Part shown: one piece after another, positions 52,405-62,314 of the stretch
How the letters are laid out: every line of letters starts with the position of its first letter
Numbering within the stretch: the first letter of the stretch is position 1
Source: Deefgea tanakiae
Lineage (GTDB): Bacteria > Pseudomonadota > Gammaproteobacteria > Burkholderiales > Chitinibacteraceae
Reading direction: 5' to 3'
Length of the DNA stretch: 64,000 nt
Assembly: GCF_019665765.1 (NCBI RefSeq)
Contig: NZ_CP081150.1
Span: 558,001 to 622,000 of the forward strand
The notes under the pieces: generated by a model
Database searches by the model: none
What the model was told of the DNA's origin: nothing
What the model saw: the letters and a program-made list of their open reading frames with translations, nothing else
Made by a program: the position numbers and the translations under genes

Positions 52405-52461
52405 TTGTTAATTCGGTGATGTTCAGATTTGGTGTTGATATTGTTTCGCGCTCGTTGAGTT

Positions 52462-52556
52462 GGGGTTTTAAAACCCCTCATATCAAGCCGATGAAGTCGG
52501 TGCAGATATATGGGACGCCTTCTTTTGCTTACTTCTCGCAGCGAAAAGAAAAGTAA
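52462..52556. repeat. Intergenic palindromes between convergent genes
   Basis: Contains the perfect palindrome GGGGTTTTAAAACCCC (52462-52477) and a hairpin CTTACTT...AAGTAAG (52528-52556) around a Gly-free A/G-rich stretch GAAAAGAAAAG. The latter wording is reminiscent of intergenic repeats common in betaproteobacteria. The region between the HD-GYP stop and the convergent gene (264 bp) has no supported gene. Confidence 0.5.
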
Positions 52557-52635
52557 GTCCCCATTGCGGATTGCGATTGTAAAACACCGTGCCGCTGGCA
52601 CTTAAAACCATCAACACCCAATCTAAACATGACCA

Positions 52636-54258
52636 TTAATTCATTCCACCAGAAGCGACAAAGTGGATTCGTTCAAAATCTAAGCCGCGGCTTAAAATAC
52701 TCACCAAACGAATTCGAGTTTTCCGATGTCCATCCCATAATTCCAATAGCCGACCTTGGCGAAACCAGCCTGCTGGAAGTATCAGTGTATTCGGCAGCTG
52801 TAATGCAACAATCGCTGGAATCAATAGCACTTCGGTATGGTCTGTTTGGCCAAAACGGGCGGCATCTTGGGCGCGAATGGTGGCAGCTTGAGGTTGCCCC
52901 GGTAACAATTTGACGCCGATTTGTAGATCATTGACTTGATCACAGAGCCAGCGAATGCTGCCAATTAAAAATTGTTGCTGGTCTTTAATGATGAGCAATT
53001 GCTGCAGATTGATTCTTTCGCCATCGTGGGTGCGTTGCAGCCGTAATCCTGTCGCGGTTTCATCGATAGTTTGCCATGGATTGGTGATGACATGCGGAAG
53101 GACAACAGGGGTATTCATCGCGCTAGTTTGACCAAACAAACGAATTTGCATTAATTCTTGACTGCTTAACTGAGATTCATCTTGTGGCGCGGGTGCAAAG
53201 CGACCCTCTGCCATCCAGTGATGTAAATTAGTCAGGCCAAAGCCGACTGCAACTGGATTTTGGGTTTCACGTCGTGGCAGGCTGCGCTCAACGGGATGGT
53301 CGCACCATTGGCGATATAAATCAGTCAAAAGTGCTTCCGCCGCTTGCGGGCTCAGTGTGGTGCCAAGACCAATTTTTTCGGGCATTTCCCCGTTGCGAAG
53401 TAGTTTGATTCGTTTACTGAGCGCTTGGGCAAGTAATAAAGTACTGATTGATGTTTGACTGTCTTTTGAAGGTTTATCTAAGCGTTCCGGTGCGGATGGC
53501 GCTAAAAAATCGATGGTATAAGCAGATCGATTCGGTAGTGTTTCTGCGATGTGCTCGAGTGTGCAGCGGCTAGCGAACACTTCGAGGCACTCGTTAATCC
53601 ATAGCAAATAGCGTAAGTTATATTGAAATGGATTGGCCACGTTCAGCAGTAAACTGTGAATGAAAATATTCTCAGCGGTAGTGCTGCCGCCAATGCTAAT
53701 GAGGCTGTCTTTGGCTTTTTTTTGTGCGACGCCCAATACCTGAGCGAGTTGGTAATACGTAAATTGTTGTGCCCATTGCTCGCTAGGAATAGTGGTGTTG
53801 ATTAGTAAATAGCTGAAATTGACTTTTAAGCTGTAATACAAAGTACGTTCAGCCAGTAGCGGCATAAACTCAGCCACATCCGTTTGGCCTGATAGTGCCG
53901 TATGCCAGCAGCGGCCATAGGCTTTTTCAAAAGCTTGCCAGAGTTGCAGCGCACTTTGCCATGCCTGCAGTTCAATTTCTGCTAGTGGAATTGCTTTTTG
54001 TGTGTAGCGACTGAGTAAGCCTTCTTGCAAGACATGCGCAGACTCACGAAATTGCTCAATGATTTTTAGGCTATCGAGGCCAGAAATATTGCTGCAATTG
54101 AGTTCCTCCAGTGAGGTGAGCATTTCGGCATGCGCAACAGTGACATTAATCAGTGGTAATAATTTAAGCCAATCTCGTGCACTGCGTGCATCTTGGAATG
54201 GCGGTGATTTGTTGCCGGAAATCGCGGGTAGGCGCTGCCTAAATAGATCAATGCTCAT
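52636..54258 (-). CDS. Uncharacterised 540-residue protein with PilZ-like C-terminal region
   Basis: No enzyme motif recognised. The first 290 residues are helical (repeated Leu/Ala pattern, for example LQAWQSALQLWQAFEKAYGR) and soluble. At about 390-540 the sequence is beta-rich: WQTIDETATGLRLQR, then FLIGSIRWL and IGVKLLPGQP. This pattern resembles a PilZ barrel, with DETATG in the place of the D/N-x-S-x-x-G motif, but the Arg-rich RxxxR motif is not seen, so cyclic di-GMP binding is doubtful. It overlaps the HIT gene by 4 bp and converges on the HD-GYP gene. Confidence 0.7.
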   Translation of the reverse strand: MSIDLFRQRLPAISGNKSPPFQDARSARDWLKLLPLINVTVAHAEMLTSLEELNCSNISGLDSLKIIEQFRESAHVLQEGLLSRYTQKAIPLAEIELQAWQSALQLWQAFEKAYGRCWHTALSGQTDVAEFMPLLAERTLYYSLKVNFSYLLINTTIPSEQWAQQFTYYQLAQVLGVAQKKAKDSLISIGGSTTAENIFIHSLLLNVANPFQYNLRYLLWINECLEVFASRCTLEHIAETLPNRSAYTIDFLAPSAPERLDKPSKDSQTSISTLLLAQALSKRIKLLRNGEMPEKIGLGTTLSPQAAEALLTDLYRQWCDHPVERSLPRRETQNPVAVGFGLTNLHHWMAEGRFAPAPQDESQLSSQELMQIRLFGQTSAMNTPVVLPHVITNPWQTIDETATGLRLQRTHDGERINLQQLLIIKDQQQFLIGSIRWLCDQVNDLQIGVKLLPGQPQAATIRAQDAARFGQTDHTEVLLIPAIVALQLPNTLILPAGWFRQGRLLELWDGHRKTRIRLVSILSRGLDFERIHFVASGGMN

Positions 54259-54668
54259 GGCTGTAACTGCGCGAGTTGTTGTTTCAATTGCATCAATACC
54301 GTTTCATCGACTGTGTGGCTCGTTTGGCGAGCAGCCTCCGCCCAGATGGGGGCGGGGAAGTGTTGGTCATTAGTCCAGCGAGGAATAATATGCCAATGCA
54401 AATGTGGCACCATATTACCCAAGCAAGCGAGGTTAATTTTGTCTGGATTAAGTGTGCTACGAATGGTTTTTTCGACGGCCCACACAATATTCATCAATTC
54501 AACGCGCTCGTTGGCATTTAAATCCGTCATTTCGGCAACGTGGCGATTTAAAACGACACGGCAAAATCCTGGGTAAGCGGCTTCGTCGGCAAAAATGACG
54601 CGTGCAAATTCATTTTGCCAAATCAATTCGCCACCGACAGCGGTGCAAAGGGGGCAGTCGAGAACCAT
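54255..54668 (-). CDS. HIT-family nucleotide hydrolase/transferase
   Basis: 137 residues of the histidine-triad fold. The catalytic motif HLHWHIIPRW lies at about residue 94, a His-x-His-x-His triad with Trp between, and an N-terminal CPLC pair may bind metal. Likely acts on nucleoside phosphoramidates or dinucleoside polyphosphates (Hint/Fhit-like). Its stop overlaps the start of the 540-residue gene (ATGA), so the two are coexpressed. The upstream 112 bp contain the terminator of the next operon. Confidence 0.93.
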   Translation of the reverse strand: MVLDCPLCTAVGGELIWQNEFARVIFADEAAYPGFCRVVLNRHVAEMTDLNANERVELMNIVWAVEKTIRSTLNPDKINLACLGNMVPHLHWHIIPRWTNDQHFPAPIWAEAARQTSHTVDETVLMQLKQQLAQLQP

Positions 54669-54724
54669 GGGTTTTTCCGTGAAATGAGGCTTGTTATGAA
54701 TTGATTATAAACAGAATTGAGTTT

Positions 54725-54760
54725 AAAAAAATAGGGTGCAGCGATAAGCTGCACCCTATT
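54725..54760 (-). terminator. Rho-independent terminator of the large oxidoreductase gene
   Basis: AATAGGGTGCAGC / GCTGCACCCTATT, 13-bp arms with a 5-nt loop, then TTTTTT on the minus strand. Lies 21 bp past the stop codon of the 1297-residue gene. Confidence 0.92.
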
Positions 54761-54780
54761 GTGTGAAGGTTAACAATTCA

Positions 54781-57700
54781 TTACAAAAGTACGCGCTCAA
54801 TCCCGCCGTTGCTGGCTTGCTTCACGTATTCCGGCATCCAGTTTTGCCCTAATACATTTTTGGCAATTTCGACAACGATGTAATCAGCGGTGGTGCCCGA
54901 ATCATCATCGTAACGGCTCAAGCCTTGCATGCACGAAGGGCAAGATGTCAAGATTTTAACCGGCGTTTTATCACTACCCGAATCAGCCCGAAGTTTGGCT
55001 GCGCCTTTTTCCATTTCCTCTTGTTTGCGGAAACGAACTTGCGTTGAGATGTCTGGACGCGCAACCGCAAAAGTACCCGATTCACCGCAGCAGCGATCAT
55101 TCAAATCCACGCGTTGGCCCATTAGTTCATTGGCCACGTCGATACCTTTATACGTCTTCATCGGCGTATGGCATGGCTCGTGATACATATACTGGGTACC
55201 ACTCACACCTTCAAGTTTTACGCCTTTTTCAAGTAGATACTCATGAATGTCAAGTAGTCGGCAGCCGGGGAAAATTTCCTCAAAGCGATATTTTTGCAGC
55301 TGATCCATACACGTACCGCATGAAACGAGCACCGTTTTGATATCTAGATAATTGAGTGTATTGGCTAAACGGTGGAATAACACGCGGTTGTCCATCGTGA
55401 TTTTGTCGCCCTTATCTTGCTGGCCGCTCGATGTTTGCGGGTAGCCACAGCAGAGATAGCCTGGTGGTAACACCGTCGTGGCACCCACATGCCACAACAT
55501 CGCTTGCGTTGCTAAACCCACTTGGCTAAACAATCGCTCTGAGCCGCAGCCAGGGAAGTAGAACACCGCTTCGGTGTCTTCATTCAAGCGTTTTGGATCA
55601 CGAATCACTGGCACCACATTGCTGTCTTCGACATCGAGCAGGGCACGTGCTGTTTTCTTCGGTAGTCCACCTGGCATTGGTTTATTCACAAAGTGAATGA
55701 CCTGTGCTTTGAGCGAAGCCGTTCCTAATGTGGCGGGTGGTGCTTTGGTTACGCCTTTAATCAGGCCAAAGCGTTTAGCCAAAGTATGCGCCAAGCGTTG
55801 TCCTTGATAGCCCCATTCGATCATGACTTTACGCATCAATTTGATCGTTGCTGGGTCTTTCATCGTCAAGAACGCCATCCCCAGCGCTGAGCCTGGATTG
55901 AATTTCTTTTTGCCTTCTTTGCGCAAGAAATTGCGCATCGCAATCGTCACATCGCCAAAGTCGATATCGACTGGACAAGGATTCACGCAGCGATGGCAGA
56001 CGGTGCAATGGTCAGCAACATCACCGAGCTCTTCAAAATGCTTCAGCGAGATGCCACGGCGGGTTTGTTCTTCGTACAAGAACGCTTCGGTGAGCAAGCC
56101 TGTTGCCAAAATCTTATTGCGTGGGCTATAGAGCAAGTTCGCGCGCGGGACGTGCGTGGTGCAAACGGGTTTGCACTTGCCGCAACGCAAGCAATCTTTG
56201 ACCATATTGCTGATATTGCCGATGTCCGATTGCTCCAAGATCAGCGATTCAGTACCGAGCAGGCTAAATGATGGCGTATACGCGTCGCGCAAGTCAGCGC
56301 CCGGCATCAATTTGCCTTTGTTGAAATGCCCGTTTGGATCGATTCTTTGCTTGTAGGCTTCAAATGGTGCTAGTTCTTCACGCGTCAAGAATTCGTATTT
56401 GGTAATCCCAATGCCGTGTTCACCCGAAATCACGCCGTTCAAATCACGAGCGACTTGCATAATCCGCGCAACCGCATGATGCGCGCGTTGTAGCATTTCG
56501 TAATCGTCGGAATTGACCGGAATATTGGTGTGCACATTACCGTCACCAGCATGCATATGCAGCGCGACCCACGTTCGACTTTTCAGGACTTTTTGCTGGA
56601 TAGCGTGGATTGCATCCAAAATCAACTTGTCGGCTCGGCCACCGAATAGGACTTCTAGATCGGTCAGTAATTCGCGTTTGTATGAAATACGCAAGATTGA
56701 ATCGCGAATCGCGTGGAACACGCTTTGTGGCAATTCATCTGGATCGAGTGTTTTTTCCAGCGGCATCGCTGGGAATGCAGTTTGATAGAGTTCAAAAGCA
56801 TCATCCAAATTACGGCTGAGCCAAGTCCAGTGTGTACGTGCTTTATCGATAAAGGCCAGTGCCGATTCACGGCGATCACCAATCAATACATCATGGCTAA
56901 CAGGAGACTCACTCGCGTCAAATGGTAAGCGGCCTTGTTGGAAGAACTCGGTAAATTTATCGAGTAATTCCATTTTGTTATGAATAGAGAGCTCAATATT
57001 GATGCGTTCAATCGCATCTGAATAATCGCCCAAGCGATGCAATGGAATCACAACGTCTTCGTTAATTTTGAAGGCGTTGGTGTGTTTGGCAATCGCCGCC
57101 GTGCGCGCACGATCAAGCCAAAATTTCTTGCGTTGTTCTGGCAGAACCGCAACAAAACCTTCACCGCCGCGCGCATTAGCGAGTTGCACAACATGGCTAG
57201 TTGCTTCACCCAAGGCGCGTTCATCATCGGAAACAATATCCGCGATGAGTACCATTTTTGGGCGGCCTTTTGATTTTGCCTTGGTTGAATAACCAACGGC
57301 ACGCACATAGCGCCAATCCAAATGCTCTAAACCTGCTAGTTGCACGGTTTTGTGGGCATCGAGGTAGTCTTTGATTTCAACAATTGATGGTACGGCACGG
57401 CTAACTTCGCCAAAAAATTCCAAACAAACGGTGCGCACATGGCTCGGCATGCGGTGCAGTACAAAGCGCGCGCTGGTAATTAGGCCATCACAGCCTTCTT
57501 TTTGAATGCCAGGTAAACCCGCCAAGAATTTGTCGGTAACGTCTTTACCGAGGCCTTCTTTTCTGAATTTGGCACCAGGAATGACCAGTATTTCTTCACC
57601 GATTTTAGTGCTGCCATTCGGTTTAAATTTAGAAATTTTAAATGTGGCCTGCGCGGCATCGTGGATTTTGCCGAGGTTGTGATCCATACGCTCAATAAAT

Positions 57701-58674
57701 AGCCAATTACCATCGGGGTCGACCATTTTCCAGCTGACTAGATTGTCGAGCGCAGTGCCCCACAAAACTGCTTTTTTACCGCCGGCATTCATTGCGACAT
57801 TGCCGCCAATACAGGATGCGTCTGCTGAGGTTGGATCAACAGCAAACACCAGACCGGCTTCTTCAGCAGCCTCCATCACGCGGCGGGTAACAACACCTGC
57901 ACCACATTGAATCGTGCTGATTTCGTGATCTACGCCGGGAATACGCATTTTCTCAACGCCTTGGTGGCGATCGAGTTTTTCAGTGTTAATGACGGCTGAC
58001 AGGGGGGTGAGCGGCACTGCACCGCCGGTGTAGCCCGTGCCACCACCACGTGGAATAATCGTCAAACCCAATTCGATACAGGCCGCGACAATCGGCGCCA
58101 TTTCGGCTTCGGTGTCCGGGCACAGTACGACGAATGGGTATTCAACGCGCCAGTCGGTCGCATCCGTGACATGGCTGACACGCGATAAACCATCAAATTG
58201 GATATTGTCGCGCTTGGTAATGCTGGCCATTTTTTTTAGCGTTTTCTTACGCAAAATAGCTACATCGCGGAATTCGCGCTCAAAGGCGTCCACTGCTTGG
58301 CGAGTCCGCGCTAGAAGGATGTTGACACGTTCGTTGTCTTGGCGGCGCTTTTCAATTTCCGATAGGCGGTGGTGCATCGCCTCAACCAGTAATTGCAGAC
58401 GTTTGTGGTTTTCGAGCAAATCGTCTTGCACGTAAGGATTGCGCTTCACCACCCAGATGTCGCCCAATACTTCAAACAGCATGCGTGCTGAACGGCCAGT
58501 CTTACGTTCTTGGCGTAATTCATCCAATACACGCCATGCGTCTTCCCCCATCAAGCGAATCACAATTTCGCGATCAGAAAACGAGGTGTAGTTGTAGGGA
58601 ATTTCGCGAAGACGTTCGGGTGATGCAACATGTTCAGGCGTTACAAGCAAAGTCGCGGCGGTGGGATCCATCAT
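54781..58674 (-). CDS. FAD/FMN-binding and Fe-S oxidoreductase (DUF3683, YdiJ/D-2-hydroxyacid dehydrogenase-like)
   Basis: 1297-residue multidomain enzyme. Order: a DUF3683-type N-terminal domain (about 20-150); a PCMH FAD domain (about 165-330; [20 protein letters not shown]); a FAD-oxidase C-terminal domain to about 800 ([22 protein letters not shown]); a dicluster 4Fe-4S domain ([28 protein letters not shown], about 845-930); and two CCG cysteine-rich domains ([37 protein letters not shown], about 1060-1240). Probably oxidises D-lactate or another D-2-hydroxyacid, passing electrons to the quinone pool; the substrate is not certain. Single-gene unit with its own terminator. Confidence 0.9.
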   Translation of the reverse strand: MMDPTAATLLVTPEHVASPERLREIPYNYTSFSDREIVIRLMGEDAWRVLDELRQERKTGRSARMLFEVLGDIWVVKRNPYVQDDLLENHKRLQLLVEAMHHRLSEIEKRRQDNERVNILLARTRQAVDAFEREFRDVAILRKKTLKKMASITKRDNIQFDGLSRVSHVTDATDWRVEYPFVVLCPDTEAEMAPIVAACIELGLTIIPRGGGTGYTGGAVPLTPLSAVINTEKLDRHQGVEKMRIPGVDHEISTIQCGAGVVTRRVMEAAEEAGLVFAVDPTSADASCIGGNVAMNAGGKKAVLWGTALDNLVSWKMVDPDGNWLFIERMDHNLGKIHDAAQATFKISKFKPNGSTKIGEEILVIPGAKFRKEGLGKDVTDKFLAGLPGIQKEGCDGLITSARFVLHRMPSHVRTVCLEFFGEVSRAVPSIVEIKDYLDAHKTVQLAGLEHLDWRYVRAVGYSTKAKSKGRPKMVLIADIVSDDERALGEATSHVVQLANARGGEGFVAVLPEQRKKFWLDRARTAAIAKHTNAFKINEDVVIPLHRLGDYSDAIERINIELSIHNKMELLDKFTEFFQQGRLPFDASESPVSHDVLIGDRRESALAFIDKARTHWTWLSRNLDDAFELYQTAFPAMPLEKTLDPDELPQSVFHAIRDSILRISYKRELLTDLEVLFGGRADKLILDAIHAIQQKVLKSRTWVALHMHAGDGNVHTNIPVNSDDYEMLQRAHHAVARIMQVARDLNGVISGEHGIGITKYEFLTREELAPFEAYKQRIDPNGHFNKGKLMPGADLRDAYTPSFSLLGTESLILEQSDIGNISNMVKDCLRCGKCKPVCTTHVPRANLLYSPRNKILATGLLTEAFLYEEQTRRGISLKHFEELGDVADHCTVCHRCVNPCPVDIDFGDVTIAMRNFLRKEGKKKFNPGSALGMAFLTMKDPATIKLMRKVMIEWGYQGQRLAHTLAKRFGLIKGVTKAPPATLGTASLKAQVIHFVNKPMPGGLPKKTARALLDVEDSNVVPVIRDPKRLNEDTEAVFYFPGCGSERLFSQVGLATQAMLWHVGATTVLPPGYLCCGYPQTSSGQQDKGDKITMDNRVLFHRLANTLNYLDIKTVLVSCGTCMDQLQKYRFEEIFPGCRLLDIHEYLLEKGVKLEGVSGTQYMYHEPCHTPMKTYKGIDVANELMGQRVDLNDRCCGESGTFAVARPDISTQVRFRKQEEMEKGAAKLRADSGSDKTPVKILTSCPSCMQGLSRYDDDSGTTADYIVVEIAKNVLGQNWMPEYVKQASNGGIERVLL

Positions 58675-58915
58675 GAAGGGCGTCTCCAGCAGGCATTACG
58701 GCTAAAGAGTGAATTTTAACGGAAAAACGCGTGTTGAAACTCGCAAATTTAGTGTGGGTATGTAAAGAATGCTTTATTCAGTGCTAAAAAATGACTGATT
58801 TTTGATGTGAGTCGAGCAAGTGCGTGCGAACTACGCTTGTCGTGCTGAGTGAATCCTTGGGTATTGGCACCGATGTTCGTTGATTTTGGCCGTGTATTCA
58901 GTCGTTTTTTTGCGT

Positions 58916-59923
58916 TTAGACTAAATTCAGTTCCATCGTCTCAAGCTGAGTTTCGTGGCGTTCGGCCAAAATTTGCTGCCGTAAATTGAGATAGGATGCC
59001 TGATGTTGCTCGGCTGATGCCGGTTCACCAATCGCAGTAAATGCTTTTGCTAAAATGGAATGAATCGATGATTGCAAGTGCAGTGCACCCAATGCGGTGG
59101 CGGTAATTAAAGCGGAGTTGAGCTCTGCGACCGCATGAGAAAAATCACCTTTTGCAATGTGGCATTCACCCAGTGTTAATAGTGTATTGGCTTCACTCCA
59201 TTGATGGATGTGTAGTCGGTTTATTTTGAGTGCGACCATCAAACTCATTTTTGCGCGATCAAGCTCCCCACGCAGTAATTGAATCCGGCCCATATGCATA
59301 TAAATTTCAGCTTCGTTACGGTAGCTTTGATCGGCACGTACTAGTGGCAGTGCACCTTTGAGTACTGCATAGGCTTCATCCAATTGCCCGCACGCGATTA
59401 AATCTGCGGCGATATTAATCAGAATCGCACCTTGTAAATGATAGTCTTCTGAACCTGCAGCGAGGTCTTCCGCTTTGCGATGGTGGGCGAGTGCGGTTTG
59501 AAAATGCTCGTGGGCGTAATATAACTGGCCTAGGCCAACATGGGCTTGTACGCGCGTTTCGAGATCGATGGCGCTATCAGGTAGTGTGAGGCAGCGATTC
59601 CAGCTGTCTCGTGATAAATGATATGCACCTAGGGTGTATTGTGCTTGGGCATATAAACTATAGGCTTTGCCTTCATACTCACCAATGTTGTGGTGTTGAG
59701 CGAGCTGATCTAACTCGGCAAGATAGGCCAAAGCATCTTCATTATTGCCAAAGTTGAAAGTCGCTAAGGCACATATGGAGAGCGCTTTTGCTTCCAGTTT
59801 GGGCTGGTTAAAACTACGTGCGTAATCCCTCGCGCCAAAAGCCAAGTTCAGCGCTTCGCCACTTTGGGTGTGGACGAGCTTTTGTGCGCGATTCAGATTT
59901 CGCTCAAGTTCAACGAGAGTCAT
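58916..59923 (-). CDS. TPR-repeat protein, paralogue A
   Basis: 335 residues, all helical, made of about eight tetratricopeptide-like repeats (for example AHVGLGQLYYAHEHFQTALA and NIAADLIACGQLDEAYAVLK). No catalytic or membrane region. It is clearly related to the gene at 61225-62247: both keep ETR-x-x-AH-x-G-x-GQ-x-YYA and LINIAADL at matching positions. Such helical repeats often form the sensor half of TPR-GGDEF proteins; here the output half is absent. Start ATG 59923 gives MTLVELERNLNRAQ. Lies downstream of an iron alcohol dehydrogenase gene. Function unknown. Confidence 0.8.
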   Translation of the reverse strand: MTLVELERNLNRAQKLVHTQSGEALNLAFGARDYARSFNQPKLEAKALSICALATFNFGNNEDALAYLAELDQLAQHHNIGEYEGKAYSLYAQAQYTLGAYHLSRDSWNRCLTLPDSAIDLETRVQAHVGLGQLYYAHEHFQTALAHHRKAEDLAAGSEDYHLQGAILINIAADLIACGQLDEAYAVLKGALPLVRADQSYRNEAEIYMHMGRIQLLRGELDRAKMSLMVALKINRLHIHQWSEANTLLTLGECHIAKGDFSHAVAELNSALITATALGALHLQSSIHSILAKAFTAIGEPASAEQHQASYLNLRQQILAERHETQLETMELNLV

Positions 59924-59988
59924 TTTTATGCAATACGGGCTGCCGGAGGCGCAGCATACCACTACTGCGCTTCAGCGCCCCAGCGAGA

Positions 59989-61143
59989 TTAATGCGCTGT
60001 GAGTAAAATGGCACGGCAATCTTCTGGCGTGAGGTCGAAATGCTCGCCAAGCTTGACGCGGCCATGTCGCGTTAGCTGTGCTGCTACGCCATCGGCGGCA
60101 ATTTTCGCATCAATTTGATAGGCGCTAAGGCGGGTTGACAAGCCCATTGCATTGAAAAAATCAGCTGTTTTTTCAATGGCTTGTCGTGCTACCTGTTCAT
60201 CTTCGCCGCTCAATTGCCAAACTCGGCGTCCGTATTGAGCGAGCTTGGCTTTTTTGCTCTCAAAACGGTAACGCCAGAGTGCAGGCAAAATTATCGCCAA
60301 GGTTTGTGCGTGATCGAGTCCGTGCAGCATGGTCAGTTCATGCCCCATGGCGTGCGTCGCCCAGTCTTGTGCTTGACCCAGTCCGACCATGCCATACAGT
60401 GCTTGATTCGCTGCCCACATTAGATTGGCACGGGCGTTGTAATCGTTTGGCTCAGCAAGGGTCTGCGCGCCTATTTCGATTAAGGTTTGCAAAATACCTT
60501 CGGCAAAACGGTCTTGCAGCAAGGCTTCGCAAGGGTAAGTCAGATATTGCTCAGTGGTGTGAACAAAAGCATCGACGACGCCATTGCCGATTTGCCGTGC
60601 AGGCAAACTCATCGTCGATTTGGGGTCTAGGATGGCAAATTGGGGGAAGACTTTGGCGTTTTTGAATGACAATTTGTCATTGGTTTCACGGCGTGAAATC
60701 ACAGCGGCAAAATTACTTTCCGAGCCGGTCGCGGGTAATGTCAGGACAACGCCAATCGGTAGCGCAGTTTTGATTGGAACACGATTACCAATAATGAGCC
60801 AACAATCGCCATCGTGAGGCACGGCAGCGGCAACAAATTTAGCGCCATCAATGACCGAGCCACCGCCAACAGCCAAAATAAAGTCTAAGTTTTGCTCGCG
60901 GGCAAACTCAACCGCCCGCATTAGCGTTTCATATTCAGGATTTGGCTCAACGCCTGCAAATGCTTGCCAGTGATGCTGGCTGAGCGCAGCGACGACTTCA
61001 TCGTACACGCCGTTGTGTTTGATGCTGCCACCACCATACAGTAGTAATACTCGAGCATCGCTAGGAATTAGGGCACTGAGTTTGCTAATTTGTCCTGCGC
61101 CAAACTCTATTTGGCATGGATTATGGAAGCTAAAGTTTTGCAT
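59989..61143 (-). CDS. Iron-containing alcohol dehydrogenase (YqhD/BDH type)
   Basis: NADPH- or NADH-dependent group III alcohol dehydrogenase; 384 residues starting FSFHNPCQIEFGAGQI. The cofactor site is AVGGGSVIDGAKF (about 95-107), and metal ligands are in GVVDAFVHTTEQYL (about 193-206) and HAMGHELTMLHGLDHAQTLA (about 262-281), with the Asp and His residues retained. The YqhD branch reduces aldehydes, for example from lipid peroxidation or methylglyoxal. It is bracketed by two paralogous TPR genes on the same strand, 65 bp and 81 bp away. Confidence 0.93.
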   Translation of the reverse strand: MQNFSFHNPCQIEFGAGQISKLSALIPSDARVLLLYGGGSIKHNGVYDEVVAALSQHHWQAFAGVEPNPEYETLMRAVEFAREQNLDFILAVGGGSVIDGAKFVAAAVPHDGDCWLIIGNRVPIKTALPIGVVLTLPATGSESNFAAVISRRETNDKLSFKNAKVFPQFAILDPKSTMSLPARQIGNGVVDAFVHTTEQYLTYPCEALLQDRFAEGILQTLIEIGAQTLAEPNDYNARANLMWAANQALYGMVGLGQAQDWATHAMGHELTMLHGLDHAQTLAIILPALWRYRFESKKAKLAQYGRRVWQLSGEDEQVARQAIEKTADFFNAMGLSTRLSAYQIDAKIAADGVAAQLTRHGRVKLGEHFDLTPEDCRAILLTAH

Positions 61144-61224
61144 GGTTGCTCCATTGGTGCGTCGATTTTGTATTTGATGTCGGATGTATTTGGCTAAAGG
61201 ATATGTCTATTAATTGATACGGGG

Positions 61225-62247
61225 CTATACATTGCCTATTTTTTCAATTTCAGTTTCGAGTTGAGCGAGTCGATCAAATAAACTCGGATCAAGTAAGCGA
61301 TGAAAATGCTCTTGGTAGAGCTTGTGATGGTATTCAGATGCTTTGGTTTGCCCTAGTGTGCTAAATACTTGAGCGAGAAACTGATGAATGATAAAGACCT
61401 TGTGACCACAACCCATTTTGACTGCCATTTCTAAAGCTTGGGTAAAGCCGACAAGGGCTTCAGTTAATTGGCCTTCTGAATGTTGAATGCGCGCCTTGAC
61501 GATATACCAGCTGATTTCGCCCCAAGCCCAAATTCGTACTAAGCGCCTTCCTTGCTCGATGAATTGGTGAGCCACTTCAAATTGGCCGGTCAGCATCGCA
61601 ATGAGGGTTTTGTATGAATAGATTTCACCAAGGTATTCAAGGTGATTGAGTCGTTGCGTAATTTCTTCGGCCTGATCTAAAACGGCTTGAGCGGTTTCAT
61701 ACTCGGCCAGCTCATATAAATCGGCGGCGATATTTATGAGTAATCGGGCGCGGAGTTCTTCATCCGTCTCTGCACTGAGCCAGCGCTCGGCCGCTTGATG
61801 ATGGCGTAACGCATCGGTAAATTTGCCGCAGGCATAATAAATTTGACCGATCCCAATGTGGGCATGAATCCTTGTTTCGGCTGAAAACTGTGCATTACCC
61901 AAGTTGAGGCAATCAGACCAATAATCAATCGCGGTGATGTATTCGCCGAGCGTGTAATGCGCAACACCAAGATGATGCAATAAATCACCACGTTCGCTTT
62001 CAAGATTATGTGCTTCGGCAGTCACTAAGGCTGGAAACAGGACATGACACCCTTCATGAATTTGCCCTAGTGCAAATAGCAAACTCATATGCTGGTGCAG
62101 CACTGCGATTTGTAATTGTGGCTCGCAACCTTGAGCCGCCAATTGACTCGCTTCGATCGCATGCGCAATCGCGGCTTGTGGATCGGTATAGGTCAGTGAT
62201 TTGCTGAAAGCTAATAATTCGCGAATGCGGGCTTCTAGATTATTCAT
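61225..62247 (-). CDS. TPR-repeat protein, paralogue B
   Basis: 340 residues of tandem tetratricopeptide-like helices (HHLGVAHYTLGEYITAIDYW, AHIGIGQIYYACGKFTDALR, LINIAADLYELAEYETAQAV), ending in a coiled-coil tail (DRLAQLETEIEKIG). Paralogue of the gene at 58916-59923 with the repeats in the same register. ATG 62247 (MNNLEARIRELLAF) is used; an extension to 62274 lacks support. No output domain. Function unknown; perhaps both TPR proteins act as adaptors. Confidence 0.8.
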   Translation of the reverse strand: MNNLEARIRELLAFSKSLTYTDPQAAIAHAIEASQLAAQGCEPQLQIAVLHQHMSLLFALGQIHEGCHVLFPALVTAEAHNLESERGDLLHHLGVAHYTLGEYITAIDYWSDCLNLGNAQFSAETRIHAHIGIGQIYYACGKFTDALRHHQAAERWLSAETDEELRARLLINIAADLYELAEYETAQAVLDQAEEITQRLNHLEYLGEIYSYKTLIAMLTGQFEVAHQFIEQGRRLVRIWAWGEISWYIVKARIQHSEGQLTEALVGFTQALEMAVKMGCGHKVFIIHQFLAQVFSTLGQTKASEYHHKLYQEHFHRLLDPSLFDRLAQLETEIEKIGNV

Positions 62248-62314
62248 ATTGCACCTGCACATATCAAGCAACAAGGATACGCATTGCCGAATAAATGCTC
62301 AAACTTTTCTAGTG

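Noticed and set aside
58675-58915. Gene or RNA in the gap upstream of the large oxidoreductase gene
   Set aside because: No frame with a ribosome site, no hairpin of note; seen as plain intergenic DNA, likely holding the promoter.
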